Notes: generated from the letters alone by a model not told the origin. A stretch of 64,000 bases of DNA from Exiguobacterium sibiricum 7-3 (GCF_000620865.1 NZ_KK211190.1:757971-821970), one strand, 5' to 3'. Shown: positions 1 to 8,099, counted from the first letter of the stretch. Numbers and translations are program-made.

Positions 1-1
1 A

Positions 2-43
2 GACGACCACCGGATGTTTATCGTCCTACATGTTGATGAATAA
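2..43 (+). CDS. 3' end of a truncated upstream gene (unknown)
   Basis: Frame 2 of the plus strand is open from the window edge and ends in TAA at 41-43, giving the C-terminal residues DDHRMFIVLHVDE. A strong terminator follows within 10 bases, which supports a real gene end. The gene starts outside the window and 13 residues are too few to name a family, so it could also be a chance open stretch. Confidence 0.35.
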   Translation, partial: DDHRMFIVLHVDE

Positions 44-49
44 CTAAAA

Positions 50-92
50 AAGAAGCATCCATTTCCGAGTTGGAATGGATGCTTCTTTTGGT
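50..92. terminator. Bidirectional terminator
   Basis: An inverted repeat (GAAGCATCCATT paired with AATGGATGCTTC) has an A-run on its left and a T-run on its right. It can therefore end both the gene leaving the left edge and the minus-strand alaT operon, which finishes at 98. Confidence 0.8.
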
Positions 93-97
93 GTAGA

Positions 98-1288
98 TCA
101 TCTTGAGGGATTAGATAACTCGACTTGTTTCTGGTTCAAGTGTTGCATGAAACGGTTGATTCGGTGAATCGCCTGTTGGAGCTGTTCGATCGAACTGGCA
201 TAGCTTGCACGGACGTAGCCTTCACCGCTTGCGCCGAATACAGAACCGGGGACGACAGCGACGCGTTCCGCAATCAACAGTTGCTCTGCGAATTCCTCGC
301 TCGTCAAACCAGTCCCGCCGATGTACGGGAAGGCATAAAACGCCCCACCCGGTGAATGGGTCGGCAGTCCGGCGTCATTTAAGGCTTTGACGAAATAGTT
401 CCGCCGTTGCCGGTAACTGCGGACCATGTCCGGAACCGTCTTGTGACGCGAGCGTAAGGCTTCGATTCCGGCGAATTGAACGAGCGTCGGGGCACACATC
501 ATGCCGTACTGATGAACTTTCAGCATCGCCTGGCTGATAGCGGGCGGGGCACAGGTAAAACCGAGCCGCCAACCGGTCATCGCAAAGGCTTTAGAAAACC
601 CGTTGATGACAATCGTCCGTTCCCGCATATCGGGAAGGGTCGCAAAACAAGTCGGCTCGTCTTCATAAGAAAGTTCAGCGTAGATTTCATCGCTGATGAC
701 ATAAAGATCATGTTTCTTGGCAAGTAACGCGAGATCGGCCAATTGATCGCGTGTCATGACGGAACCGGTCGGATTGGACGGGAAACAAAAGATGATCGCT
801 TTTGTCCGGTCTGTGATGACCGCTTCAATCGTTTCCGGCTGAATCGTAAATCCATCTTCTGCACGACAGGCTGCTGCAATCGGGATGCCGCCTGCAAGTT
901 CGATCAACGGAGCGTACGAGACAAAGGCAGGTTCGACGACGATGACTTCGTCTCCGGGATTGATCAATGTCCGAAACGCTAAATCAAGCCCTTCCGAAGC
1001 GCCGGTCGTGACAATGATTTCGTCCGAGACCTGATAGTCAATCGAAAATTTCTCTTGCATGTACAAGCGGATTTCCTGTCGTAATTCGACCAATCCGGCA
1101 TTGGCGCTGTATGCCGTGTAACCTTGTTCGAGAGCAGCAAAACTTGCTTCCCGGACATTCCAGGGAGTGACGAAATCCGGTTCACCGACACCGAGGGAAA
1201 TGACGTCTTCCATCGAACCGGCTAAGTCGAAAAACCGCCGGATGCCGGAAGGGGCCAACCGTTCGACACGTTCAGATAAGTGTTTCAT
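98..1288 (-). CDS. alaT: Class I/II PLP-dependent aminotransferase, AlaT/YugH-like
   Basis: This 396-residue fold-type I aminotransferase is close to B. subtilis AlaT (YugH), which transfers an amino group between alanine and 2-oxoglutarate. It has the N-terminal arm, the SNPTG motif near residue 170 that contacts PLP, and SKAFAMTGWR near residue 235 with the Schiff-base lysine. It is the last gene of a minus-strand operon. Its start overlaps the alaR stop by 4 bases, so translation is probably coupled. Pairing with an Lrp-type gene in the alaR-alaT order of B. subtilis supports the alanine assignment. Substrate cannot be read from sequence alone; a related aromatic or aspartate aminotransferase is the alternative. 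Confidence 0.85.
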   Translation of the reverse strand: MKHLSERVERLAPSGIRRFFDLAGSMEDVISLGVGEPDFVTPWNVREASFAALEQGYTAYSANAGLVELRQEIRLYMQEKFSIDYQVSDEIIVTTGASEGLDLAFRTLINPGDEVIVVEPAFVSYAPLIELAGGIPIAAACRAEDGFTIQPETIEAVITDRTKAIIFCFPSNPTGSVMTRDQLADLALLAKKHDLYVISDEIYAELSYEDEPTCFATLPDMRERTIVINGFSKAFAMTGWRLGFTCAPPAISQAMLKVHQYGMMCAPTLVQFAGIEALRSRHKTVPDMVRSYRQRRNYFVKALNDAGLPTHSPGGAFYAFPYIGGTGLTSEEFAEQLLIAERVAVVPGSVFGASGEGYVRASYASSIEQLQQAIHRINRFMQHLNQKQVELSNPSR

Positions 1289-1791
1289 GGAGACACCTTC
1301 AATCGTTTGTCCCCGTCATCCTGGCTGAATAAAACACCGTCATGTTTATACGTTTTGAGACGGAAATGTGTTGTCGTCGAAATGACGGAATCGAGTGTCG
1401 ATAATTTTTCTGAGACGAACTGCGATACTTCCTGCAGGGATTTCCCATCAAGGACGACTTGTAAATCGTATGCGCCTGACATCAAATAGAGTGACGTCAC
1501 TTCCGGGAACCGGTGGATGCGTTCTGCGACCTCATCAAAGCCGCGTCCCCGTTTCGGTGTCACTTTGACATCGATGAAAGCTGTCACGCCATGGTGAGCA
1601 TGGATTTTTTGCCAGTCGATGACGGCTGTATAACCGAGCAGGACGCCATCTTGTTTGAATGCCTCAAGCGACGACACTACTTCTTCTTCCGTCAGGTCCA
1701 GCATCTGAGCAGCAAGGGCGTGATCGATCGGTCCATTCTGCGTCAATAATTCAAGTAATTCCAATTGTTTATCTGTATACACGATAATCAC
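1285..1791 (-). CDS. alaR: Lrp/AsnC-family regulator, AlaR/YugG-like
   Basis: The 168-residue product has an N-terminal winged helix-turn-helix (about residues 5-60) and a C-terminal ligand-sensing RAM domain (about 70-150, with the TAFIDVKV strand and LMSGAYDLQVV). This is the classic Lrp/AsnC layout. In B. subtilis the homologue AlaR activates alaRT in response to alanine. The start overlaps the upstream glycosyltransferase stop by 4 bases and the stop overlaps alaT by 4 bases, so the three genes are one transcription unit. Control of its own operon is inferred from the family. Confidence 0.85.
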   Translation of the reverse strand: MIIVYTDKQLELLELLTQNGPIDHALAAQMLDLTEEEVVSSLEAFKQDGVLLGYTAVIDWQKIHAHHGVTAFIDVKVTPKRGRGFDEVAERIHRFPEVTSLYLMSGAYDLQVVLDGKSLQEVSQFVSEKLSTLDSVISTTTHFRLKTYKHDGVLFSQDDGDKRLKVSP

Positions 1792-2582
1792 TCACTTTCT
1801 GTCAAATGGCCGCTAAACGTTCGCCGTGTTTCACGGAGACGGGAGCGGCGTTCTTCTTGGACGATATGAAAATTTTTCATTTCCGTCGTCGGCAGTTCGT
1901 GTTTTTCCACAAGACGCTCAAAATAGACGCGACGTGAGGCATCCTGTTTTGCGGATTGATGATTGCCGGACGGATTAAAGGCATACAGGACAGTCGCACG
2001 GGCGGGGTGCAGGACGAGATGATCTTGTCCGACCCGTAAGATCCAGTCCCAGTCCCAATAGTTGAAGACGTCTTCGTCAAATAAACCAAGCTCTTCGTGA
2101 AGCGACTTTCGATAGAGGGAACCGGACGGGATATAGGTCGAATCCTCTTTCATGGCTTCCCGATCATACGGATAGGCGAACGGTTCCGTTGTTTTGACGA
2201 CGCGGTGATCCTGCTGCCAGTCGTAGGTGAACAGTTCCGCATCGACGTACGTCAAGTCCGCTCCGGCTTCGAGATCGCCGACGGCTTCTTCGATATGTGA
2301 AGGTAACAACAGATCATCATCGTCGTGGAGAAGGATATATCTTCCGTTTGCTAACGAGACACCGTGGTTTCGTGCCCGGACATGGTGATTTTCCGGCAAA
2401 TCAATTGCTGTGATCGTCAGTTTGTCCTGAAAATCGGCAACGACGGAAGTCAGCGGCTCTCCATTATTGTTCAAGATGATGACTTCAAAATCCTGATAGA
2501 TTTGTTTTGTCAGTGCGGTCAGTGCTTCGCGCAACTCACGCAACCGGTTATATGTGGGGATGATGACTGAGACCATCGGCAT
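1788..2582 (-). CDS. Family 2 glycosyltransferase (GT-A fold)
   Basis: The 264-residue protein starts with the GT2 hallmark VSVIIPTYNR. It has a DxD-type nucleotide-sugar and metal site in HDDDD near residue 90 and an acidic motif in NYWDWDW near 175 where the catalytic base lies. No membrane segment is seen, so it is probably cytosolic and acts on an envelope glycan or lipid acceptor. The ATG is preceded by AAGGAG at good spacing. It heads the operon with alaR and alaT, an odd pairing with no obvious metabolic link. The acceptor is unknown. Confidence 0.8.
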   Translation of the reverse strand: MPMVSVIIPTYNRLRELREALTALTKQIYQDFEVIILNNNGEPLTSVVADFQDKLTITAIDLPENHHVRARNHGVSLANGRYILLHDDDDLLLPSHIEEAVGDLEAGADLTYVDAELFTYDWQQDHRVVKTTEPFAYPYDREAMKEDSTYIPSGSLYRKSLHEELGLFDEDVFNYWDWDWILRVGQDHLVLHPARATVLYAFNPSGNHQSAKQDASRRVYFERLVEKHELPTTEMKNFHIVQEERRSRLRETRRTFSGHLTESE

Positions 2583-2603
2583 TTAAGTCGTCTCCTTAGA
2601 ACA

Positions 2604-2632
2604 AAGACACCCTTGAAATTCAGGTGTCCTTG
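2604..2632 (-). terminator. Terminator after the small Nfu-like gene
   Basis: Read on the minus strand, GACACC pairs with GGTGTC around a 10-11 base loop and is followed by a short T-rich run. It lies between the Nfu-like gene and the glycosyltransferase, so it should end or attenuate transcription from upstream. Confidence 0.55.
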
Positions 2633-2640
2633 TGAGATAT

Positions 2641-2880
2641 TTACATTTTTTCTTCGATTGTCGGAAGTAAGTCATTCCATTCAGCGTCAGCTTCTTTTGT
2701 GACGGTGACGAAATCACCGTATGCAAAGAGATTATCGATGCCGTCAATCGTGATGAGTGATGCGAGCAAAGCGTCTTCCGGTGTATCCCCTTTTTTGACG
2801 CTGGTACTCTTGGCACCGAAACGGTCTCCGTCGAGGGTGATTTTTACTGAGTTCGGGTTAGGCGTGTAGTCAACTTGCAT
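2641..2880 (-). CDS. Stand-alone Nfu/NifU N-terminal-like domain protein
   Basis: The 79-residue product resembles the Nfu_N domain seen at the N-terminus of iron-sulfur scaffold proteins: it begins VDYTPNPNSVKITLDG and keeps the spacing of that fold. The C-terminal CxxC domain that actually carries clusters in Nfu is absent, so any scaffold role is unproven. The ATG at 2880 was chosen over an in-frame start 12 codons upstream because AAAGGAGA lies just 5' of it and the extra residues look unlike the family. It follows the YugE-like gene by 13 bases and is probably co-transcribed. Confidence 0.65.
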   Translation of the reverse strand: MQVDYTPNPNSVKITLDGDRFGAKSTSVKKGDTPEDALLASLITIDGIDNLFAYGDFVTVTKEADAEWNDLLPTIEEKM

Positions 2881-2893
2881 AATCAGTCTCCTT

Positions 2894-3127
2894 TCAAAGT
2901 TCACACGAATCTTCACATAAAAGTAAGTTCGTTGCGAGTAAAATCAATTCCTGCTGATCCGGTCGTTCATCAAAAGATTCTTCAAAAACGATCCCTATTG
3001 CTTCCGCAAGAGGGGTTATTTGATCATGAACCGTCAGTAAGCTTAGTATAGCAGACATTTCCGTCGGATAATTTCCTTCTCCTAGGTGAAATGGATCATA
3101 TTTTTTTAAAAGTTCTTCTGAACTCAT
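2894..3127 (-). CDS. Small YugE-like protein (DUF1871-type)
   Basis: This small acidic soluble protein of about 77 residues contains YDPFHLGEGNYPTE, which resembles the start of B. subtilis YugE (DUF1871). YugE also lies close to alaR/alaT in B. subtilis, so position supports the match. No function is known for the family. The start is uncertain: AAGGAG at 3139-3144 is 11 bases from the ATG used here and 5 bases from an in-frame TTG at 3133. No membrane segment or catalytic motif is visible. Confidence 0.6.
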   Translation of the reverse strand: MSSEELLKKYDPFHLGEGNYPTEMSAILSLLTVHDQITPLAEAIGIVFEESFDERPDQQELILLATNLLLCEDSCEL

Positions 3128-3280
3128 AATCAATAAAACTCCTTATCTCAATATATCTCAAAAGGCGGTAGTTCGCCTTTTCAAATTTGTTTGACCTGAA
3201 TTTCAATGCAAGGGCTTATTTTTCCGGCATTTAGTGATAACCTATATCTTGTAGATAAATAGGTTTAAAAATGCCTGAAA

Positions 3281-3328
3281 CGTCTATATATAGAGTGAAG
3301 ATTGAATAACACTTTCTATATGTAGGGC
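3281..3328 (+). promoter_or_regulatory. Paired NrdR-type boxes upstream of the RNR operon
   Basis: Two palindromic cores, CTATATATAG at 3284-3293 and CTATATGTAG at 3316-3325, lie 75-120 bases before the ribonucleotide reductase start. Their centres are 32 bases apart, about three helical turns. The cores and spacing match paired NrdR boxes (consensus centred on CWATATWG), which repress nrd operons when dATP or ATP fills NrdR. Binding by NrdR is inferred; nrdR is not in the window. Confidence 0.7.
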
Positions 3329-3402
3329 GTCTTTTTTTAGTTTAGCGCATTTTTTACGGCAACGGAACCTATTTTAAAGTTAGAGAATGGGAGTGGTTCA
3401 TA

Positions 3403-5670
3403 GTGGCATCTCCACTGAATACAGCACGCATCTATCAAGGTGCAATGACGATAGAAGATGTATATACGGTCATCCGTCAGATTACAGCATCATACTCGGA
3501 GCTCGACGTCGAGCGTTACACAGAACGCGCGATTCGAGCACTCGAAGGAAAGACGTTACAGGCGGATCAAGTCTATGAACTCTTAACAATGCATGCGCTG
3601 GATATGTTAAAAGCAGAAGAACCGAACTGGACATTTGTTGCGACAGCAACGTACTTGAACCGGTTATATCTTGAAGCGAGTGAAAACCGCGGCTATACAG
3701 CGGACGAACGGTACGGCTCGCTTTATCACTTGATTGAGAAATTAACGGAGATTGGTATTTTCACGCCCCACCTTTTAGAAACGTATTCGAAAGAAGAAGT
3801 CGAAGAACTTGCGGCATCGATCGATCCGTCACGTGATCATCTGTTCACGTATATCGGACTCCGGACATTATCCGACCGTTACTTAGCGCGCGACCACGTC
3901 AAAAAATTATACGAATTACCGCAGGAACGTTTCATGATCATCGCGATGACACTCATGCAGACAGAACCGAAAGACCGCCGGATCGAGCTCGTCAAAGAGT
4001 CGTACTGGGCACTTTCGAATCTCTACATGACCGTTGCGACACCCACTTTATCGAACGCCGGTAAATCATATGGACAACTGTCATCATGCTTCATCGATAC
4101 AGTCGATGATTCTCTACGGGGCATCTATGACTCGAACACTGATGTTGCGACACTGTCAAAAGGCGGCGGCGGAATCGGTGTCTATATGGGGAAAATCCGT
4201 TCACGTGGATCAGACATCAAAGGATTTAAAGGGGTTTCAAGCGGTGTCATTCCGTGGATGAAACAGTTGAACAACACAGCGGTCAGCGTCGATCAGCTCG
4301 GTATGCGTCAAGGTTCGATCGCCGTTTATCTCGATATTTGGCATAAAGATATTCTCGAGTTCCTCGATGCTAAATTGAATAATGGGGACGAACGGTTGCG
4401 GACACATGATTTGTTCACAGGCGTCAGCTTACCGGACCATTTCATGCGGACGGTCGAAGCGCGCGGTGACTGGTACTTGTTTGACCCGCACGAAATCCGG
4501 ACGGTGATGGGCTTCAGCCTGGAAGATTCGTTTGATGAAACGGAACAAGGCGGCAGCTTCACGGAGAAATACACAGCGTGTGTCAACGAACCGCGTCTGA
4601 GCCGGACGAAGGTCCCGGCGATTGATCTCGTCAAACGCTATATGCGTTCGCAGCTCGAAACAGGCACACCGTACATGTTTTTCCGTGATGCAGTAAACCG
4701 TGCCAACCCAAACAAACATGCGGGCATGATTTATTCGTCTAACCTTTGTTCGGAAATCATGCAGAACATGAGTCCGACGACCGTGACGGAAGAATACACG
4801 GAAGACGGAAAAATCATCATTACGAAAACACCGGGCGATTTCGTGGTCTGTAACTTATCTTCGATCGCGCTTGCGCGTGCTGTCCGTGAAAATGTGTTGG
4901 AACGCTTGATTCCAATTCAAATGCGGATGCTCGATAACGTCATTGATTTAAATACGATTGACGTGCCGCAAGCACAGATTACGAATCAAAAATACCGCGC
5001 CGTTGGTCTCGGAACATTCGGCTGGCATCACCTGCTTGCTCTCGAAGGCATCCGCTGGGAGTCGGTCGAGGCTGTTCAGTATGCCGATCGTCTTTACGAA
5101 AAAATTGCATACTTGACGATTGATGCGTCGATGCAACTGGCGAAAGAAAAAGGCGCGTACCGTCTCTTTGAAGGATCGGAATGGCAGACAGGGGAATACA
5201 TCGCCCGCCGTCACTACAAAACAACGGCTGAACTGAACTGGGATCGTCTGCAAGCGGACATCACGGCACACGGTATGCGAAATGCCTATTTGATGGCAGT
5301 CGCACCGAACTCGTCGACGGCAATCATCGCCGGCAGTACGGCTTCGATCGATCCGATTTACAAGAAGGTTTATGCGGAAGAGAAGAAAAACTACAAGATT
5401 CCGGTCACAGTACCCGATTTGACACCGGAAACGAACTGGTTCTATAAATCAGCGTTTGAGATTGATCAGCTTTGGAGCATCCGTCAAAATGCCTCACGCC
5501 AACGGCATATTGATCAAGCAATCAGCTTTAATCTCTACGTCAAAAACAGTGTCAAAGCGAAAGAATTACTCGAGATGCACATGGAAGCATGGCAGCTTGG
5601 GATGAAGACGATTTACTACACACGTTCGACGACCGTCGAAATCGATGAATGTGAGTCGTGTTCATCATAA
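3403..5670 (+). CDS. nrdE: Class I ribonucleotide reductase, large (alpha) subunit
   Basis: The 755-residue catalytic subunit reduces ribonucleoside diphosphates to deoxyribonucleotides. Visible features are a shortened ATP-cone-like N-terminus (about residues 10-95), LSSCFIDTV near 225 with a redox cysteine, NLCSEI near 448 with the thiyl-radical cysteine, PNSSTA near 638, and a C-terminal CESC pair that is re-reduced by thioredoxin or glutaredoxin. A GTG start is used, with GGGAG 9 bases upstream. It heads an operon with a flavodoxin and the beta subunit, behind NrdR-type boxes. The NrdE name is used for the Bacillales setting, but the subclass (Ia or Ib) is not settled because no NrdI is present. 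Confidence 0.92.
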   Translation: MASPLNTARIYQGAMTIEDVYTVIRQITASYSELDVERYTERAIRALEGKTLQADQVYELLTMHALDMLKAEEPNWTFVATATYLNRLYLEASENRGYTADERYGSLYHLIEKLTEIGIFTPHLLETYSKEEVEELAASIDPSRDHLFTYIGLRTLSDRYLARDHVKKLYELPQERFMIIAMTLMQTEPKDRRIELVKESYWALSNLYMTVATPTLSNAGKSYGQLSSCFIDTVDDSLRGIYDSNTDVATLSKGGGGIGVYMGKIRSRGSDIKGFKGVSSGVIPWMKQLNNTAVSVDQLGMRQGSIAVYLDIWHKDILEFLDAKLNNGDERLRTHDLFTGVSLPDHFMRTVEARGDWYLFDPHEIRTVMGFSLEDSFDETEQGGSFTEKYTACVNEPRLSRTKVPAIDLVKRYMRSQLETGTPYMFFRDAVNRANPNKHAGMIYSSNLCSEIMQNMSPTTVTEEYTEDGKIIITKTPGDFVVCNLSSIALARAVRENVLERLIPIQMRMLDNVIDLNTIDVPQAQITNQKYRAVGLGTFGWHHLLALEGIRWESVEAVQYADRLYEKIAYLTIDASMQLAKEKGAYRLFEGSEWQTGEYIARRHYKTTAELNWDRLQADITAHGMRNAYLMAVAPNSSTAIIAGSTASIDPIYKKVYAEEKKNYKIPVTVPDLTPETNWFYKSAFEIDQLWSIRQNASRQRHIDQAISFNLYVKNSVKAKELLEMHMEAWQLGMKTIYYTRSTTVEIDECESCSS

Positions 5671-5688
5671 GAGAAGGAGGACGATATC

Positions 5689-6177
5689 ATGAAGGCAGCA
5701 ATCGTATATGCGTCAATGAGCGGAAATACAGAGGAGGTTGCGGAACTGATTGCCAAAGCATGTTCCGAAATGCAGGTCGAACCGACGATGATCTTTGCCG
5801 ATGATGTGACGACGTATCAGCTAGTCCCTTATGATATCGTCTATTTTGGTTCGTACACCTGGGGAGACGGACAATTGCCGGATGAGATGCGGGATTGTCT
5901 TAAGCTGGTCTTAAAGGAAAGTCCGCACGCGATTCCGCAGGCAGCCGTCTTCGGAACAGGTGATAAAATGTTCGTCAAATATTGCCGTGCCGTCGATGAG
6001 ATGGCCTACCATCTCGCGAAATTCGGGGTACCGCTCGCGGGTGAATTACTCAAAATCGAACAATCGCCGCGAAACCGACCGCACATGGTCAAAGAGTGGA
6101 CACGTCGAACACTACTGCAATTACAGCAAGAGGGAGCCGAACAACATGGAACAACTACAAAAAATCAAACTGCTTGA
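5689..6177 (+). CDS. Flavodoxin (YkuN/YkuP type) inside the RNR operon
   Basis: The 162-residue protein is a canonical short-chain flavodoxin: SMSGNTEEVAE near residue 9 forms the FMN phosphate loop, and SYTWGDGQLP and FGTGDKMF form the isoalloxazine loops. It resembles B. subtilis YkuN/YkuP rather than NrdI, which lacks the TWGDG signature. It sits 18 bases after the alpha gene and overlaps the beta gene by 32 bases. This is exactly where class Ib operons carry nrdI. It may supply electrons or oxidant for assembling the beta-subunit cofactor, by analogy with NrdI; this role is inferred. Confidence 0.85.
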   Translation: MKAAIVYASMSGNTEEVAELIAKACSEMQVEPTMIFADDVTTYQLVPYDIVYFGSYTWGDGQLPDEMRDCLKLVLKESPHAIPQAAVFGTGDKMFVKYCRAVDEMAYHLAKFGVPLAGELLKIEQSPRNRPHMVKEWTRRTLLQLQQEGAEQHGTTTKNQTA

Positions 6178-7189
6178 TGCCCGTCATCCGAATCGTGCGA
6201 CAGCGATCATCGGTGGGGAGACAAGCTCGATCGTCAACTGGAACGACATTGCGTATCCGCAGTTTTATTCGATCTATAAACAGTTATTATCAAACTTCTG
6301 GATTCCCGACGAAATTTCGATGTCAAAAGACATGCAACAATGGAATCAACTGAGCGAACGGGAACAGGATTCGTTTAAGCGGATTATCGGTTTGTTGTCG
6401 ATTCTCGACTCTGTCCAGACCCGCTATATCCTGGAATCAGCGATGTTTACATCAGACGCTTCAATCCATGCGATTTTGGCGATTGTGGCACAACAGGAAG
6501 TCGTGCATAACCAATCGTATAGCTATGTCTTGTCGAGTCTTGTGCCGTTGTCGGAACAAAACCGGATCTTCGACATCGCGAAAGATGACGACATGGTCAT
6601 GAAGCGGAATGCCTTCATTCTTGATCTGTATGAAGATTTCCAAAACGACCGGACACCGGAAAACTTTGCGAAATCACTCGTCGCCTCAATCGTTCTCGAA
6701 GGAATCAACTTCTATTCCGGATTTGCGTTCTTCTATAACTTAGCCCGTCACCAAAAAATGGTCGGAACTTCGACGATGATCAGTTACATCCAGCGGGATG
6801 AACTTCAACACTCCTACTTCATCAGTCAGCTGTTACGTGCCGTCTTGACAGAGCATCCGGAAATCGATGCAGACGGTTCATTCACGAAGTTCGTCTACGC
6901 GACATTCGAACGTGCCGTTGATCTTGAAATCGAGTGGAGTGAATACGTGTTACGTGACTTGGACGGACTTGATGTCAGCGAGATGCGTGACTACGTCAAA
7001 TACCTCGCTAATAAACGTCTCCGTGTCATCGGACTCGACGATTTGTATGAAGGACACGATGAAGACGTCATGCCGTGGATTCGCGCCTATTCCGACGACT
7101 CGATGAATGCGACGAAATCCGATTTCTTCGAACAGAAATCACGGTCGTATGCGAAGGTAACGGATGCGAACGGATTTGACGATTTGTAA
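6146..7189 (+). CDS. nrdF: Class I ribonucleotide reductase, small (beta) subunit
   Basis: This 347-residue ferritin-like subunit holds the dimetal and tyrosyl-radical cofactor. The expected metal ligands can be picked out: Asp in SKDMQQW, Glu and His in QQEVVHNQSY, Glu in LEGINFYSGF, and Glu and His in RDELQH. The radical tyrosine is the Y of HNQSY, four residues after the first His. The ATG at 6146 was chosen because AGGGAG lies 9 bases upstream and homology begins there. The open frame continues 62 codons further upstream, but only as a shadow of the flavodoxin gene. The 32-base overlap suggests coupled translation. Metal identity (Fe or Mn) cannot be read from sequence. Confidence 0.9.
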   Translation: MEQLQKIKLLDARHPNRATAIIGGETSSIVNWNDIAYPQFYSIYKQLLSNFWIPDEISMSKDMQQWNQLSEREQDSFKRIIGLLSILDSVQTRYILESAMFTSDASIHAILAIVAQQEVVHNQSYSYVLSSLVPLSEQNRIFDIAKDDDMVMKRNAFILDLYEDFQNDRTPENFAKSLVASIVLEGINFYSGFAFFYNLARHQKMVGTSTMISYIQRDELQHSYFISQLLRAVLTEHPEIDADGSFTKFVYATFERAVDLEIEWSEYVLRDLDGLDVSEMRDYVKYLANKRLRVIGLDDLYEGHDEDVMPWIRAYSDDSMNATKSDFFEQKSRSYAKVTDANGFDDL

Positions 7190-7242
7190 GCCGTTCACGA
7201 ATCTTTATTTTTTGATTGCTTCACCGTGAAATTTCCTTTACG

Positions 7243-7369
7243 CTAGGACAGGTGAGGTCATGCTCGACTCCTGCGGAAAAACAAGTTAATCATGACGCTT
7301 GAAGATGCATCGCATCTGAAGCGGCATAATGACTTGTCTGCGGAAAGCCGACAGACCGGACCTGTCCTT
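7243..7369. repeat. Structured intergenic element with nested stems
   Basis: This is the main content of the 391-base gap between the beta subunit and yugI. A 9-bp perfect closing stem (7245-7253 with 7360-7368) encloses GGTC/GACC, ACAAGT (7281-7286) with ACTTGT (7332-7337), CGCTT with AAGCG, and an AGATGC/GCATCT hairpin. T-rich sequence follows, so it may also act as the nrd operon terminator. It shares the motif ACTCCTGC(G/A)GGAAA with the larger element at 38231-38480, suggesting a dispersed family. No coding potential is evident. Confidence 0.6.
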
Positions 7370-7407
7370 TTTATCTGTTTATTTTTTAGGTCAATCGAGA
7401 AGTGGAC

Positions 7408-7437
7408 AAAAAAAGGGCCGGACTCGAAAAGTCCGGC
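7408..7437 (-). terminator. Minus-strand terminator-like hairpin without a visible gene
   Basis: GCCGGACT (7417-7424) pairs with AGTCCGGC (7430-7437), and on the minus strand this is followed by seven T. On the plus strand there is no T-run. No minus-strand gene precedes it, so it may end an unannotated antisense or small RNA starting before 7581, or be a remnant. Confidence 0.5.
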
Positions 7438-7580
7438 AGAATCAGGGGGAATACTTGAAGTCTTGCTACTAATTTGTTCCCTTGTAAAATAAAAAATAAA
7501 CAATTTGAAAAATATTTTTTACCATCCGTAAAAAGTATGTTATTATAAGTTGATGAATTTAGTTAGGGAGTGTATAAACT

Positions 7581-7973
7581 ATGGCAAACTTTGAAAAAGA
7601 CCAAGTCGTTACTGGTAAAGTAACTGGTATTCAAAACTTTGGTGCTTTCGTAGCACTTGACGAGCAAACACAAGGTCTCGTCCACATCTCAGAAATCTCA
7701 CACGATTACGTAAAAGACATCAACGATTACGTAAAAGTTGGCGATGAAGTAACTGTTAAAGTTCTCGACATCGACGAAGCTAACAAAAAAATGAAGCTTT
7801 CGATCAAAGCAACACAGGAAGCTCCAAAACGCGAAGCACGCGCTAAAGGCCCACGCAAAAACACTGGCCGTCGCGATGCAGGTCCTGCTTTCAAACAAGA
7901 AGAAGCTCCTGGCTTCAACGTGTTAAAAGGCAAATTGGAAGAATGGATTGAAAAATCAAACTTCCAAAAATAA
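7581..7973 (+). CDS. yugI: S1-domain RNA-binding protein, YugI/GSP13-like
   Basis: The 130-residue protein has one S1 OB-fold RNA-binding domain (about residues 5-75, with GKVTGIQNFGAFVAL and GLVHISEIS). A basic tail of about 50 residues follows, rich in Lys, Arg and Pro. It matches B. subtilis YugI (general stress protein 13), a ribosome-associated protein. It precedes yugJ and pgi as in B. subtilis. It is monocistronic here, with a terminator directly after it. Confidence 0.88.
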   Translation: MANFEKDQVVTGKVTGIQNFGAFVALDEQTQGLVHISEISHDYVKDINDYVKVGDEVTVKVLDIDEANKKMKLSIKATQEAPKREARAKGPRKNTGRRDAGPAFKQEEAPGFNVLKGKLEEWIEKSNFQK

Positions 7974-7978
7974 GATTT

Positions 7979-8016
7979 TGAAAGAGAATCGACATCGGTC
8001 GGTTCTCTTTTTTTTG
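7979..8016 (+). terminator. Terminator of yugI
   Basis: AGAGAATCGAC pairs with GTCGGTTCTCT (one G-T wobble) and is followed by eight T, directly after the yugI stop. Confidence 0.85.
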
Positions 8017-8099
8017 CGTTATAAGCATTAAAATAGATGCAAAAGGGGAATGTGTGGATAATGTAAGGTGTTCATTACTTATCAAGGGGGCAACACACA

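Noticed and set aside
5960-6145. N-terminal extension of the RNR beta subunit
   Set aside because: These 62 codons lie entirely in another frame of the flavodoxin gene, and a good RBS and family start occur at 6146.
5689-6177. Calling this gene nrdI from its position
   Set aside because: The sequence has the full flavodoxin loops, including SYTWGDG, and a longer chain than NrdI. Position alone is not enough.
7258-7503. Small protein on the minus strand in the RNR-yugI gap
   Set aside because: The frame crosses both hairpin structures, lacks an RBS and has no recognisable composition.
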